Of a stretch of DNA of 64,000 nt, positions 36,011 to 55,248 are shown one piece after another; positions within the stretch are counted from its first letter, which is position 1, and the number at the start of each line of letters is the position of its first letter. The notes beneath the pieces are model-generated. The model worked only from the letters and a program-made list of their open reading frames with translations, made no database searches and had not been told where the DNA came from. The stretch covers positions 2,182,983 to 2,246,982 of the forward strand of contig OX030961.1 in assembly GCA_943735955.1 (NCBI GenBank), read 5' to 3'. A program made the position numbers and the translations under genes. The stretch is from Piscicola geometra (lineage: Eukaryota; Annelida; Clitellata; Hirudinida; Piscicolidae).

Positions 36011-37284
36011 CCTTCACCTTCTTGGTCTTCCCATGGTTATTAGTCTTCAAAAGTCATCTATACAATTGTTAATAATATTTTTTCTTTCGAACAGTATGAA
36101 ATTAATCAAATAATCAAATTTTGGATGAATTTCTAGCTTTCGGATTACGATTACCTACATCTGTTTCGCATTTGGCGCTGTCTTCGATGCTTTTTCACGT
36201 TTGCATTGAATTCTTGACTCCAAGTGCATAGCCAAGCAATTGAACGTATAGAGGGCAGATGAAAAATCCAGAGAAGGAAATGTATGAAACAATTAAATTT
36301 GCGAGATTGATCTATCAGTCAATCAAGATTCTTTGAATTTTATACTTTTTACATTATTCTTTTATTTATTTCAATTTAATTATACTATTTATTAATTTGT
36401 TTTTATTCCATGAATTGTTGCTTTGTTCGGGGTTTTTCAGACAAACTTGACTCATACATTGATTGGTAGTCTTTGAAAAATGGAACTGAAATTGTAGCAT
36501 GAATAAGTCAAAAACAAAGTAAATTTAAAAAGTATAAAGAAATTCAAAAGAGTTATATGTATATATTTTACAGTCAAAACGGTAACCAGGCATTTCGCGT
36601 AATGCCTAAAAATTCAGTCAACTCGTGTAACTCATGATTCACGCAGATTGAATGAAAAGAGGTTAATAAAATGCCAAGAAATGGAAAAATAATTTCAAGT
36701 TATTTTAAAATTTGACTGAAATGAATATATTCAATATTTAGCCATTTATTAAGCCTTTTTCATTCAATACGCGTGCATCATGCGTTACACGGTTTGGCTG
36801 ATTTTTAGGAATTACACGAAATGCCTGGTTACGCGTTTTGACTGTAACATATACATATATTAATACTATATATATGGTTTTATGCTAATTGAACATATTT
36901 ACATATTAATGTTTAAAATGGGAATTTAACCCTTATGAAGTAATAATTATTAATAGTTATTATAATGAATATATCACATCAAGTAATTTGATAAATAGCA
37001 ATTAAAGTGTTTTTGAAGGCTAAACTTCACTAAAGTAGCCTAAGTACTGCTGCATGAATGTGCCAAACTGCACGAAAAACACGTAGACATTGAGGAATAA
37101 ATATTTTACGGTGAGTTACTGCAATTTGAAGTTGAGATTTCAAGATGCTTCAATGAAGAATTCGTCATAGAAATATTAAATTGAAACCTCTCATACCTCC
37201 ACAATACACATATCTATACAACTTTAATGCACTCTTTATACCCTATCAAAAACCACACCATTTAAAGCAACTTTCTGAAAAAAT
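36011..37284. other. Intergenic, mitofusin to minus-strand membrane protein
   Basis: The convergent gap holds the Tc1-like MITE at 36571-36844 and AT-rich DNA. I saw no exon. Confidence 0.5.
36571..36844. mobile_element. Tc1/mariner-like MITE, 274 bp
   Basis: Long inverted repeats of about 105 bases begin CAGTCAAAACGGTAACCAGG on the left and, read from the right end, CAGTCAAAACGCGTAACCAG. TA dinucleotides flank both ends (36569-36570 and 36845-36846), the target site of this superfamily. The arms differ by scattered substitutions, and only about 60 bases separate them. There is no coding capacity. Confidence 0.8.
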
Positions 37285-38217
37285 TCAATGGCGGTTTGGA
37301 TACAAACTTGCTCTGTTCTCGTGTTCGTGAATAGACAGAGCGCTATTGAAGATTTCATCAACGGTGCTCTTCCACTCTTCCTCCACAATCAACTCGTTCT
37401 TCGGGCGGGGATGAAGACTTTTTACAGGCACTCCGTTGGAATATCTAAGCACCGAGAAGTCTCCGGATGGTGTCTCAGCCAACTTTTGGTGATCTCTTGA
37501 CTTCTGTGGAGCGTGCACTTCTAGAGTGGACTGTTGCGATGGGGTTTTGGTGCTGCTGTCGCTAGGTGTTGACTCGAAGGGTTGTCTGGGCAGTCTGTGC
37601 TGCTGTGCGCCTGAAAACTGCTGCGTCAGGTTGGTCTTGGAGTTCCATAGCTTGGAGGGCGCTGTTGGTGTCGTTTATTTAGTTTTAAATTAAGTTTAAA
37701 TTAATAAAAAATAAATAATTGTTATATTAGAATTTGAGTTCTAACTTATAATCACATAATAAAAAAAGCTTACAGTCGCCTTTTATATCGTTTATTCCGA
37801 CAGGATTGATGTAGGTAGAGCTGTTACTGGAGCCATAACGATTCGATTCAATGCTTTTCCGTGAATCTTCGTTTCCATTATATTCCGTTGATGCTTTTTT
37901 TGATGATTTTCTGAAGAATTCAAATGTGGGCTAGAAAAAGTGGGTTAAATAAAAAATAATTATATATTTAATTTTCATAAATAAAATTAATGGGCTTATC
38001 AAATATTCTTTTGCTGCATAGTAAAAAATAGAAAAATTCTGTAGTTGAAAAACGTATAACGTTTTTCTTTATTGGTGTTAGCATAACCTATTCAAAGGGA
38101 AAAAATGCATTAGACTTTTAAGTGATAGGAAATAATACCTTTTTCTTAGAAGTATCAAGATAATGATGGTGACAATCAACACGAAAAAACCCGCCAGGCT
38201 CAGACCTATTGCCAAAC
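37285..38217 (-). CDS. Single-pass membrane protein, C-terminal exons (unrecognised)
   Basis: Three minus-strand exons are supported. One at about 38217-38143 encodes a strongly hydrophobic segment (GLSLAGFFVLIVTIIILILL) followed by basic residues, a typical membrane anchor with stop-transfer charges. Exon 37930-37774 encodes a Ser/Asn/Lys-rich stretch (FEFFRKSSKKAS). It joins in phase, through a split Ser codon, to exon 37661-37285, which carries a polar tail with FSVLRYSNGVPVKS and ends at a stop. The splice phase between the membrane exon and the middle exon does not match, so one boundary is wrong or an exon is missing. The ectodomain exons should lie upstream (above 38217) but were not recognised. 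I know no family for this tail. Confidence 0.45.
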
Positions 38218-38219
38218 CT

Positions 38220-39536
38220 GGAGAGCAATAAAAGTTTTATTCATGTAACTATTATAATCATTGACAAATCATTTCAATTATCTTCGCATATAAATTTGAT
38301 TTAAATTTAGAGAATCGATTGATTTTAATAAATGGTTTTGATGGATTTTCATTTTATTATTCGAGTTATGAATCTTCTGATTTGAACAAATTAATCATTA
38401 AACTATTTAGTTACCTAGTTGACTTCCTTCCATGAATCAAGCTCAAGTTAAATCCACCAAACGCAAAAAAACGACTTAATTTATTTACGAATCATTTTTA
38501 GAGTATTAAATCAAATAAAACACTCCAACTTTCTTATTATTTTTCTTAAAATTTAACGTCCTGAAATATTATGAGATTTAACTTTGACTCGTTTATAAAA
38601 TGTATTCACAAAACTTCAGTTTAAATTTTTCAGATTCAGATATAACTTAAGATAATTCAAACATTGAATTGACGTCTAAAGTTTTAACTATTGTCAAATA
38701 CAAACAACTCCATTGAAGAGATTATGATAGATGTCATTTATTGTTGTATTACTTTTATGTAATTGCTTGTATTTGAAGTTTTAAAATTTAATTATTATAA
38801 AAGAATAAATAATAACCAAAAGGAGGGATATAAATGTCGTGATTTAGATAACATATATCCAAATAAGTGTACCATCTTATTTAAATAAAATCAAAGAATG
38901 ATTCAAAGCTGTGAATGCAAAAGCATTTGAAGAGGTACAAAAATAGAATAGAGCAAGTAGTGGCTTTGGAATAGAAGCTAACGTTTCAGAATTTGTAATT
39001 GAAAGCTGCATGTACACCAAAAATCACGTTTTTCCAAGATACTTTTCATCCCAAGCATTTTTCGTTGCTTTACAATTTTTACGTAAGTATTAAAATTGTA
39101 ATTTTTTCACTAAAACAATTATCGGTGAAAATTATTTGTTATGTTGATAAGAATGGCAGATAGTCTAGGCGTCTAACTAGATTAAATAGAATTTTTACTG
39201 ACATTCCGTGTACGTATTCGAAGGCTTTGTTGTCTTGAACAACCATTCACTAGAGGATTTGAAAAAATAATTATGACATCCACCAGCTATTATCTTGTAG
39301 TTTTGTGTTAACAATTGGTAACCAATAAAAACTTCGAATCATTGAATTGGATTTTTAATAATTTAATTTAAGGATATATTTATATAAAAATAATTTATAC
39401 TTTTTTTAAAAATAAGTTCATACGTTTAGAATATTTATTGTATATTTCATAAACATTACTTAGATTTACTTTTTCTAATGACGTTTACCCACTTTGAAAA
39501 TGATTTGATCGATGATTAATTAATCTTGGTGCAAAA
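38220..39536. other. AT-rich stretch without recognised exon
   Basis: It lies between divergent candidates: the minus-strand membrane protein, whose 5' exons may be here, and the plus-strand RING protein. No convincing coding block or repeat was seen. Confidence 0.4.
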
Positions 39537-40425
39537 ATGATTAGTAAAAAAGATTTAAAGTCAAATATGCAACTAGCTCGAGTACTTAAAATTGATTCGA
39601 TACTTGAAGAACTTACGACCATATATCCAGATAGTTCCAGGTGCTTTTTCAGATTTTTGTTTTTAGACATCTTTTTACTCATGATCATTTTTTTAAAAAT
39701 AAAAATGATAATTTTTTTAAAGACTCATTAAAAGATTTTCATATTTCAATCTTCAGATCGGAATTAAATTCTTTGGTGGAAAAAGTAAAAGAATCAACAG
39801 GAGAACGCTTTTGGCAGGCATCTTTACATCAAGTGATTGCATTGGTCAGTGGTCTTATCTTCATTGAAGATGAGACCATTGATATGAGTGCATCTGAAAA
39901 GAAAATACAAAACGTTAATTTTATTTTTATTCCTTTTATCAATCCTATAATTTTGAACTGATATAAAGATTCATTATAATTTGAAAAATTATAATTAGGA
40001 TAAAAATTATTTTTCATATTCAACAGAACACCCAAGAGACTCCATTGATTGTTGGAGCCCACAACAGCACTGATCCGTGCAGCATTTGCTTTGATCCTCT
40101 GTGCTCCAGTCCAACCACACAACTTGACTGCCTACATACTTTCCATCATAATGTATTTATAACCATATTTTAGCTATTTATTTATTCACTTAAAATATAG
40201 GATTTAAAAAAATTGATTTTAATTTCTTTAAATATCTTAATTTATTAAAACTTAATACTTGATTTTTTTAAAATTAAATATTTTCCAAACATGTTATTCT
40301 AAATTGAACTCTTCAGTATCATCATACCACCATAGTGCCTACATAAGTGGTTGTTGAAACAGAACACTTGTCCAACCTGTCGCAGATACACCCTTCTTGA
40401 CATTGACTATCCTGCTCTTTGCTGA
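39537..40425 (+). CDS. Small RING-H2 finger protein (putative E3 ligase)
   Basis: Four exons (39537-39640, 39757-39913, 40027-40152, 40336-40425) join in phase to about 158 residues. The C-terminal half is a complete RING-H2 finger built across exons 3-4: CSICFDPLCSS, then CLHTFHHN, CLHKWLLKQ and NTCPTC, giving C-x2-C, C-x-H-x2-H-x2-C and C-x2-C. The finger resembles those of the DZIP3/TTC3 group by eye. The N-terminal part (FWQASLHQVIALVSGLIFIE) is not recognised. By family, RING-H2 proteins recruit E2 enzymes for ubiquitination; the substrate is unknown. The start codon is provisional, and exon 1 could continue upstream as part of a larger gene. Confidence 0.7.
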
Positions 40426-41209
40426 CCCCATCCACTTAAAGACCATTTCGAAATTGTTTTCTACTTTATATAACGTAAAGTATACATTTTAAAGTGGCTT
40501 TTTGAATTCTTGAATGAAACATACTTGTTGGATTTTTAAAATTAAGTTAGGTATAGAGAAAAGCATGAAGCTTTTTATTAAAAAATATTTAAATTATTCT
40601 AACCAATAATAAATGGTACCTCAAAATCTATTTATTTAAATCTTATTGCCTTTTTATGAAGTGAATTTTATTGTTTCAAGATGTCACTTAAAACTTAACT
40701 TCCTATTTATGTTGTTTTAATGCTGTTTTAAATATTGCTCAAATAACTGTAAAAGTCGGTTTTGCTATTAAATTTGTCATCAAATATCACATATCATGCC
40801 TTTCTAGCTCTTTTCGACTGAAGGATTACTCTACCGAGTTTTTTGATAGTTCATCTTTATGGGTGATTTCATTTGTTGAAATGAATACTTGACTTGTTGA
40901 AAATACACTTGCAGTTTTATGATTTATTATGATTTTGCCATTTTGTGTGGCACAATGCATTAAAATACAATGCAACGACGTGGTTTAAATCCGAATAAGC
41001 TTCAAGACCACTCGGTTATGAATAATAAAACCCCTTGTGTCTTGTAATTCTAGAACGGTATTGTAACTTGGTAATTTTTAAATTTGTTGAAGTGTATTTC
41101 TATAAAATTAGTTTTGGTAAGTTCAAAAATAATAAGTTCATAAATAAATTAAGCAGACTTCTACTACTACTACTAAGAGTTGTTGTTGGCGTCCTTCAGT
41201 CTCACAAGA
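40426..41209. other. Intergenic AT-rich stretch
   Basis: Between the RING gene and the retroelement remnant I see no exon, only a short (CTA)n run at about 41161-41175. Confidence 0.4.
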
Positions 41210-41560
41210 CAATTTGTTGGCCATTGTTAATTGCCCAATTATCGGCGTGAGCGTCTGACAAACTGACGATTCTTTGTTTCTCCCACTTCCAGCTCTACAC
41301 GCACAACCTGTCTCCAGTTGCGTCTGTCTTGAACAATCGATTCCCAAGTGCCGAAGTTGATCGCTGTAAACTTGAGATCACGCTTGCAGAAGTACTTGTT
41401 GCAAAGGTGTTTTCCAACTGAAGCAAGTTTACCGAATAAAACGTTTTTGGGAAGTCGGCCATCATTCATCTGACGCCTAAAGCCAATTGGACACATCGTT
41501 GGCGGATAAGAGTGGTCAAGTACAGTTTCTTCATTCTAGCATTGACAGAAAAAACTTGAC
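41210..41560 (-). pseudogene. Non-LTR retrotransposon 3' remnant (post-RT region)
   Basis: The minus-strand frame reads NDGRLPKNVLFGKL, then KRDLKFTAINFGTWESIVQD, then RRNWRQVV. This is the pattern D.R.PK..LYGEL..G.R, C.KRDLK, W..LA.DR..WR that follows reverse transcriptase in many invertebrate LINEs. Upstream sequence to about 41720 stays partly open but I could not identify reverse transcriptase motifs. It is a truncated, inactive copy. Confidence 0.65.
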
Positions 41561-42002
41561 TAGTGGCAGACTTAAGGGAAGCTGTATTCGTCGCGAAGTG
41601 ACTTTTTTATTGCCGTCGTACATGCCCTCGCTGTCTACATTATCGGATGATTGCTGAATCATTTGGCGTAGCTGAGGCCAAAAGTCACAAGCGCACTTAT
41701 TTGTTTTATTTTGCACTGTCCTCTTAGAAGATCTTTACGTCTGTAGATTAGTTGCTGAGATATAGCTTGTATTTCAAATGGATTCTGCGGTGTTTTACTA
41801 AAGTTGTAGTGAATGTGAAGAAAAAGACCTCGAACTAATCGCTGATTTTGGCCTGTTCTTTTCTAAAGATACCAGTTGCAGGCTTATAAATAATGTGGTA
41901 CCGTCCTTCCACGACTGTGCCATCAAGAGGTTGATGGCGAAACAGCTCTGAAAAAGCTTGGTTGAACTGCGCCAGTACTGTTACAACAACTACCACTTCT
42001 TC

Positions 42003-43320
<1,318 letters not shown>

Positions 43321-43384
43321 TACTACTATTACTTTCACATCTAATAGAAGATTGACTTTCTTTCCGAAGAGTCATCAAGGTTTG

Positions 43385-43688
43385 CGAGCTTCTGATTGGT
43401 GGAGGGAGGAGCCAATGAATGACTGGCGTGAAGAGAAATAATTATCAGTTTCATACAAAAAACTAAAATTCAAGGCAATAAAGAACACATATATAACATA
43501 TTAGAACATTGTTCATTCGGTTACGATATATAACATATATCATCCTGCTCGAAGAATACAATAGTTCAATTATAATTGCCTTCTTCCTCTAATCGGCACG
43601 TGACCAAGCAGGCGTTAGGAACTACCGATAACTCTGCAACAAACTGTTAACTGGCAGGGCTTGTACTGCATTGAGACGTTGAACGGGG
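43385..43688 (+). promoter_or_regulatory. Candidate BCL11 promoter with CCAAT boxes
   Basis: Between the (TAC)n array and the BCL11 start codon, a less AT-rich patch at 43390-43425 holds an inverted CCAAT box (GATTGG) and a direct one (GCCAATG) 15-20 bases apart. This is positional inference only. Confidence 0.3.
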
Positions 43689-51040
<7,352 letters not shown>

Positions 51041-51244
51041 AAAAACTATTTTTTTGTTTTATATCTCGATTTTTGTTTTATGTTTTAAACGTAGTTCATG
51101 GCGACAACATGTTTAGAGGTTCGTTCAAGTTGTGTCATTGTGCCTTCTCATCTATTTATTTTTCCCGTTTGCTAGGAATGCTTTTATCGAACTGTTCATA
51201 AAATATTTTTATAATTTTAAAAACAATCGGATTTTTGATACACA

Positions 51245-51250
51245 AATAAA
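51245..51250 (+). terminator. Possible BCL11 poly(A) signal AATAAA
   Basis: First clear AATAAA, 204 bases after the BCL11 stop codon. Candidate only. Confidence 0.35.
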
Positions 51251-52199
51251 CAAGTTGACAAACAAAAGCTTTTTTTAAATGACTAACACTTTGGAAAGCA
51301 CAAACAAAATATAAAACGAAAGTATATACAAAAAATAAAAATAATAGGAATTTAAATAATGTTTAATAAATTGTATACCAAAAAGTTTGTCATTGCTAGT
51401 TTAGAATGCTTTATGCACACAAGGTCACAAAAGCCTAAAACAACATCTAAAAGTTTATCCTCGCATTAAATTGTCCACGCACAAAATAACTAAAGGACAA
51501 AAAGAGTTTATTCTTCAAAAATTGAAAATTAAGAAAAAAACATTTAAGAAATATATATTACGAAAACCTTGAAAATAGCTGGATAATCCCCTACACAATA
51601 TTCAGGTGCATGCATGGTATGCAATGCGAGGAGACGACCCCAGCTCTGAAGGCGGATTCGGTTCCATTATAAATTCATATCGAATCATATTCGTGATTAT
51701 GCCAGAGCAGCCTGATATTTAATTTCTTATTAGAATAAATTATTCTTCGTAAATCGGACCATAGACTATAGACTATAGTATAGTTTTTTGGGAAAGAAAA
51801 TCTGTTTAATTATTTTGTTCCTAAATTCTTATGACAATTTTATATAAAAAATATATTTCATAGAAAAATAGGTTTAAATTGTAAAAAATAATGTTAAAAT
51901 TTAACAAAAGAATTTAATTAAAAATTTTTTATGCAAGTATTGAATTAGATACACTTATGGACTGTTTTTTTTTTAATATTTAGAAATCAATATTTGTTTG
52001 CATTTTAGACTAATAACTTTCTTTCTAGGGCAGCCAAATAACGATATGAATGTTTGTAATATTAAAAAATTATTAGTAGTATTTAAGGTTGGAGCGTTGA
52101 CCTGCTGTTCCAAATGTTTAGCATTCAAGAGACAGACTTGCTGCTCCCCATCAAACAGGCATATCACCCCTGCACACACGTCATGACTTAATTGCCACC

Positions 52200-52335
52200 A
52201 TCACACACATGCACACACACACGCACCTACACATAAAAAAACACATTTAATCACACACACACACACATACATACATACACACTCTCGTGCACACACACAC
52301 ACACACGAACTCACACATGTGTGTTTGTGAGTGTG
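52200..52335 (+). repeat. (CA)n dinucleotide-rich tract
   Basis: Interrupted CA repeats with ACATACATACA units, followed by a short TG-rich complement at 52317-52338 that could fold back. Confidence 0.9.
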
Positions 52336-53344
52336 AGTAACCTCTTCTACCTCGAAATGCCAATGGTTTGCGTGCATCGTTCCAGAATCGCACATTGCTC
52401 GCATTTTGTTGCTTTATAATCTTCAATGTTTTACCCTCTTAATTATCTATTTATTTTGTATTTTTCTACTTATTTTTCTACTTGTATTTTTCAATATTAT
52501 TTATTTCAATATTGTTTATTTTTTATATGTTACATGATTTATTCATATAATTCATTTATAATTATCCTATTTAAAAACAATCAGTTTTATGCCTGACATA
52601 GAAAATTTGCATTGGAAGAAAAAGTGTTTGAAAACTATATTGATGATAATAAGATTTTAAGTGAGTTTGAAAACGATCTTAAGATTTTTGGCATAAAAAA
52701 ATGTAAATATCCAAAAAGAGTATGTCTTAAGCCATAAAAACCCTTACTACCTCAACACACTAAGCTAAACCCCCATATTCCAAAACACTAAAGAACTCTA
52801 AACCATCCCTACGTCACACCAAACCACACCATGCCTACGTCACACTAAACCAGACCACCCCTTCCTAACTCAAACGTGACCTTTTGATATTGCACGTTCC
52901 ATAGCGTCAAGACGCTCAAGTTGACAGGTAAAGAAGGTGTCTCATAATAATGTCAATAGCAATAAATACTTGAATAATATAAAATATAGTTTAAAACCAA
53001 ACAAGTTTAATAGAAATAATTAAATTAAAATAATAATAAAGCTTCTTTTTTTGTATAAAAGAACAAAAATATTTTTGGTAATCATTTTAGGAAACCGTTA
53101 TTAAAGAATAACAATTCAACTATGAAACATAAAACAGAATTATTTGCTTTTACATGTCAACCTAAAACGAAATATTCTCTTACAACGAGTTTATCTAAAT
53201 TTAAACGGCATAGGATTTCAGATTATGCGCCTGCTAAATAACAAGTTGTGTCATGACGAGTAGTAACACAAAAAATGAAATATAAAACTTTAACCAGTAT
53301 TTATTGAAGTTATAGCAAGAATGTAAAGTTGCGAAGAGATGAAT

Positions 53345-53445
53345 ACGCAATGGTATGACGTCTGTAGACAAGGGAAGACGAACCCACGCCCTAAATCAAG
53401 CGAGTTTCCTGTGTCTTGAGTGACAGACGTCTGGTGCTGGTGATG
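53345..53445 (-). repeat. tRNA-like / SINE-head-like segment
   Basis: On the minus strand the segment is bounded by GACGTCTGT and ACAGACGTC, a perfect 9-base inverted pair 55-60 bases apart. Between them lies GGGCGTGGGTTCGTCTTCCC, reminiscent of a T arm and B box. An intact D arm or anticodon loop is not evident. It may be a decayed tRNA or a SINE head. Confidence 0.35.
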
Positions 53446-54034
53446 AAATATTAGTTTTAGTTTGGAAGAATTTTTGGTTGTTCTTGGAGAAATATGGTTC
53501 TTAAAATATTGTTTTTAAAAAAATAATTAAAGAAAGGCAAAGATACTGTAAACCTATTTCTAAAAATATGCTAAAATATTTATAAATTTTGTTTTCCAAA
53601 AAATTAATGTTTAGAGTCTGAAATGACCTGGAAATCACGCATTTCTTCTTTTTGAGGTTGCTACAGTGGAAAGTTGATGACGACTATGATTGGTTAGATG
53701 TTCAGAGGCACAAAAGAGTGGGAGGAGTTTTCATGGGAGAATGCCATCAGGGTTTATGCCAATGAAAGATGACTTGTGTCAGAATAAATAATAAGTGAGA
53801 AAAAAGATTAGTCAATCAGGAAGTTAGATTTATAAATCATCAAATAAAAAAATTATTTAATTAATTCTTAATGAATAAGAAACTTATTTTTGACATTATC
53901 CATATATCAACCCAATATTCAATTTATCCAACCATCTATTCGTTCAATAAACATTCAGGCATGCATGAATGCATGCATGCGCCAGAGATGAAAGCACACC
54001 CTGCAGACATCGGGTCACACGATGACTTCTAGCG

Positions 54035-54090
54035 GTACTTGCGACTGCACATGCATTTACCGTCTGCTTGTGTGTCTGAGGACCGCCTGG
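54035..54090 (-). CDS. Possible terminal exon of a Cys-rich peptide (weak)
   Basis: The minus strand reads an acceptor-like CCAG, an open stretch ending DGKCMCSRKYR and a stop. The C-x-C and basic end resemble tails of secreted cysteine-rich factors, but no upstream exon could be joined with confidence. A candidate at 54290-54365 is open but lacks a good donor. No family assignment is made. Confidence 0.2.
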
Positions 54091-55248
54091 AACCTTGATT
54101 GAACGTCATTAAAAGTTGGAAAAAAGTTATTAATTCGTTAAAAATATAATTTTTGAAAACATTATTTTATTAATGTTATATAACTATAGAAATAAAGCAT
54201 TAAAAACTTCAAAAAACTATTAAAAAACAAAAGAAGACATCACAAAGGAAATACAAGAACATAGAACGAACCGAAGCAAAGAACAAACAGCGGCAGCGAA
54301 GATGATGCTGAGTGGAATGCGAGTTCAAGCCCTTTGCGCTTGCACGTGTCATTCCTTCTAGTGGATTATAAGTTATTATTTTCTGCTTGACTTTTTTTGA
54401 TTTTGTCAATAAATAATTTTTTTTTCATCGCGTGTGTTTTTCACGATTAAACACAAAATAAATGTATTGTTTCATTATTTTAAAAGATATTGTTTTGATT
54501 TCATAAAGTGATCAAATTGGAAAATCAGTATATTAATCACAAACTTTAGATAGAAAGCCACATTATCAATAATTACTAACTTTTCCTGCCTGTTGCCGGT
54601 ATAGGCTCTCACATGAAGGCAAGCTTAACCTGAGCAACCGAAGGTTTTCTAATTACAAACATCGATTTTAGAAAAAGATTTTTTTATTTCAATTTTGAGT
54701 TGTTCAAACTTTAAAACAGGATTTGTCAAGTTAAGCTAAATTAAATATTTGGTTTATTTTGTAATGATTTTCACCCTTATCTTAAATACAAATAGCAGTC
54801 GGGGCCAGCAACTACTCGGAAAAATGCTTTAAAATAAAGAAAAGAATTGAAAACTTCTTTCGGATTTTCTATCACTTTATCAATAATCCGTTGTAAGAAA
54901 CATTAATTATCAATTTCACCCTTAATGGCATGTTGCAAACACTAAACTAGAAGAGAGCTAGAAATGTATTTTCAATAATATTGATTTTAAAATAAATATC
55001 AAAATCCTACTTGTCTATAATAAGAATTCATTTTAATAGTTTAAGGAATTTTTTCAATAAGAAAATGAAAAGTTTGGCATAAAATAGTGAAATATTATTA
55101 TTTTATTTTCCCTTGTAAGCTTTCTCTGAAATAAAAATTGACCCACCAATCGATAATGAAGTTCTATATAAACGTAAAGGAACAGAGAAGATCAGCTTTT
55201 AGCTGACAATTTCCTAACACTTCTAATATTCCTGTAGTTATAAGACGT

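Larger units (their letters stand above)
51041..55248. other. Gene-poor interval between BCL11 and the VWD gene
   Basis: The interval contains the CA repeat at 52200-52330, a tRNA-like segment at 53345-53445 and a possible small minus-strand terminal exon near 54035-54090. No other coding block was convincing. Confidence 0.5.

Noticed and set aside
53640..53790. Possible plus-strand exon WKVDDDYDWLDVQRH
   Set aside because: Short open block after an acceptor-like AG, but with no recognisable family and no partner exon.
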